64,000 bases of DNA from Nocardioides sp. SYSU D00038. GTDB taxonomy: Bacteria; Actinomycetota; Actinomycetes; Propionibacteriales; Nocardioidaceae. Position numbers and translations under genes: made by a program. The DNA lies in the NCBI RefSeq assembly GCF_016924665.1, contig NZ_JAFFJT010000007.1:372001-436000 (forward strand), in the 5' to 3' direction. Below, one piece after another: positions 63,041 to 64,000 of this stretch (its first letter is position 1; the number at the start of each line of letters is the position of its first letter). A model generated the notes under the pieces. It saw only the letters and a list, made by a program, of their open reading frames with translations. It did no database searches and was not told where the DNA came from.

Positions 63041-63646
63041 TCAATCGAGCGGCTGGGCATCGTCCACGACGATGACGTGCAGCGTCCGGGGCCCGTGCAC
63101 GCCCTCCACCCGCTCCAGCTCGATGTCGCTGGTGGCGGAGGGTCCGCTCACCCAGGTCTGCGGCCGCCGCGGGTCGAGCACGGCCAGGGCGTCCGCGACG
63201 TCGAGCACCACCTGACCGGCAGCCACGACGCACACGTGCCGGTCCGGCACCAGGGTCAGGGCCCGACGCCCCTGGCCCGGACCGTGGTCGAGCACGATCG
63301 TGCCGGTCTCGGCGATGCCCACCCGCGCCCGGGTCACGACCGCCTCGAACTCCTCCAGCTCGCGCGCTGCCAGACCGGCGTCCTCGACCGCGCCGGCGAC
63401 CGCGAGGTCCAGCCCCGGGGGGACGACGACGGTGGACGCCGGAGCCAGGGCGGCGGCGACCCGCGCCTCGAGCTCGTCCCGTGCGCAGCGCTCGACCACG
63501 GCCCGGTAGTCCGCGACGCGTTCGGCGAAGTGCGCCACGACGTCACGGGGCGGCCGCACCTGCGGAGCGCGGGGCGGGTCCGGAGCCGGCACCACCCCGA
63601 CCAGGGCGGCCCGCACGGCAGCGAGCACCTCCTCGCGGGCGCTCAC
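63041..63646 (-). CDS. lutC: Lactate utilization protein C
   Basis: 201 residues, LUD domain. VVVPPGLDLAVAGAVEDAG, FEAVVTRARVGIAETGTIVLDHG and RALTLVPDRHVCVV are the LutC/YkgG signatures, with SDIELERVEGVHGPRTLHVIVVD at the C-terminus (the GPSATSDIE motif). LutABC oxidises L-lactate to pyruvate with LutC as a non-Fe-S partner. GTG 63646 overlaps the lutB stop (GTGA), so the two are coupled. A large gene-free upstream region of the fucosidase lies beyond its stop. Confidence 0.92.
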   Translation of the reverse strand: MSAREEVLAAVRAALVGVVPAPDPPRAPQVRPPRDVVAHFAERVADYRAVVERCARDELEARVAAALAPASTVVVPPGLDLAVAGAVEDAGLAARELEEFEAVVTRARVGIAETGTIVLDHGPGQGRRALTLVPDRHVCVVAAGQVVLDVADALAVLDPRRPQTWVSGPSATSDIELERVEGVHGPRTLHVIVVDDAQPLD

Positions 63647-64000
63647 CGGGTGCCTCCCCCGGTGCGGCGCCACCAGGCGCGGAACGACTCCCTCGGGGGC
63701 CGGGGCAGGTCGCGGGCACCGGTCCACCGGCGCAGACCGGGCCAGCCCGCGCCGCGTCGGGCCGCTCGGAGGCCGACACCGGTGAACCGCTCCGCGAACC
63801 CGAGCCGGCCCTCGTCGGCGAGCGTCGCTGCGGCCAGCCTCATCACCACCGCCTCCCCGGAGCGCCTCCGTCCACGGTGCGCGTCGACCACCTGGGCACG
63901 CTGGTCGACCAGCACCGAGGGGATGTCGATCCGCACGGGACAGACCTCGAAGCAGGCACCGCAGAGGGTCGAGGCGTAGGGCAGCGAGTCCACCTGGTCG
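63643..64000 (-). CDS. lutB: Lactate utilization iron-sulfur protein B, partial
   Basis: Only the C-terminal 118 residues are in the window; the gene runs in from beyond base 64000. ASTLCGACFEVCPVRIDIPSVLVDQRAQVV is the second ferredoxin-like CxxCxxxCP cluster of LutB/YkgF proteins, followed by the family's C-terminal helices (GFAERFTGVGLRAARR, PRESFRAWWRRTGG). It should act with LutA and LutC as an L-lactate dehydrogenase complex. The stop overlaps the lutC start. Confidence 0.9.
   Translation of the reverse strand, partial: DQVDSLPYASTLCGACFEVCPVRIDIPSVLVDQRAQVVDAHRGRRRSGEAVVMRLAAATLADEGRLGFAERFTGVGLRAARRGAGWPGLRRWTGARDLPRPPRESFRAWWRRTGGGTR

Overview
The window is a very GC-rich stretch of an actinobacterial chromosome, most likely a Nocardioides-like member of the Propionibacteriales. 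This rests on the base composition, frequent GTG starts, GTGA/ATGA gene overlaps, an actinobacterial Rpf protein, a Pmt protein mannosyltransferase, gluABCD, TamR/Tam and an actinobacterial-type xylose isomerase. No rRNA, tRNA, CRISPR array, insertion sequence or phage gene was seen. Genus level is an inference.

Layout. 1-2917: the end of a secreted HExxH protein, convergent with a DinG/XPD-type helicase, then a block of long palindromic repeats (2992-3453). 3459-19527, minus strand: a carbohydrate cluster read ROK regulator > ribose/xylose-type ABC importer (ATPase, permease, binding lipoprotein) > Gfo/Idh oxidoreductase > XylA > a 1816-residue exported ThuA / sugar dehydrogenase / PKD / CBM6 protein > cytosolic TIM-barrel epimerase > membrane-anchored helical protein > Tat-exported TIM-barrel epimerase. 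19815-22402: xylulokinase with a second ROK regulator. 22448-23143: an SGNH hydrolase. Xylose use accounts for XylA, XylB and the importer. The ThuA, Gfo/Idh and epimerase genes point to a further glycoside or keto-sugar route, part of it outside the cytoplasm.

23242-41531 is mostly conserved actinobacterial core: hflX, a P-loop sugar/nucleoside kinase, an SDR, dapF, a PPOX protein, gamma-glutamyltransferase, two DHFR-like reductases around an AraC/DinB regulator, a class C beta-lactamase-like protein, miaA, a run of tiny acidic proteins with a Nudix hydrolase, peptidase E-like, miaB and gluABCD. 41547-43993 holds a DUF4442 protein, a CsoR-family repressor without the usual copper ligands, and the divergent tam-tamR pair with a clear operator.

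44063-56935 is a second core block (ABC-F, ispE, ksgA, rpf, tatD, rsmI, pmt) in an order also known from mycobacteria and streptomycetes. It is interrupted by an MFS exporter, an alpha/beta hydrolase and a 1.7-kb gene-free repeat region (53506-55243) with three tandem copies of a roughly 341-base unit. The window ends with a PPOX protein, an exported hydrolase, a GH95 alpha-fucosidase with a long C-terminal extension, and lutC-lutB (partial).

Two features run through the window. Many lead genes have a TANNNT hexamer 6-7 bases before the start codon and little or no Shine-Dalgarno sequence, the signature of leaderless transcripts. Several operons carry strong perfect hairpins, both at gene ends and inside operons (between binding protein and next gene).
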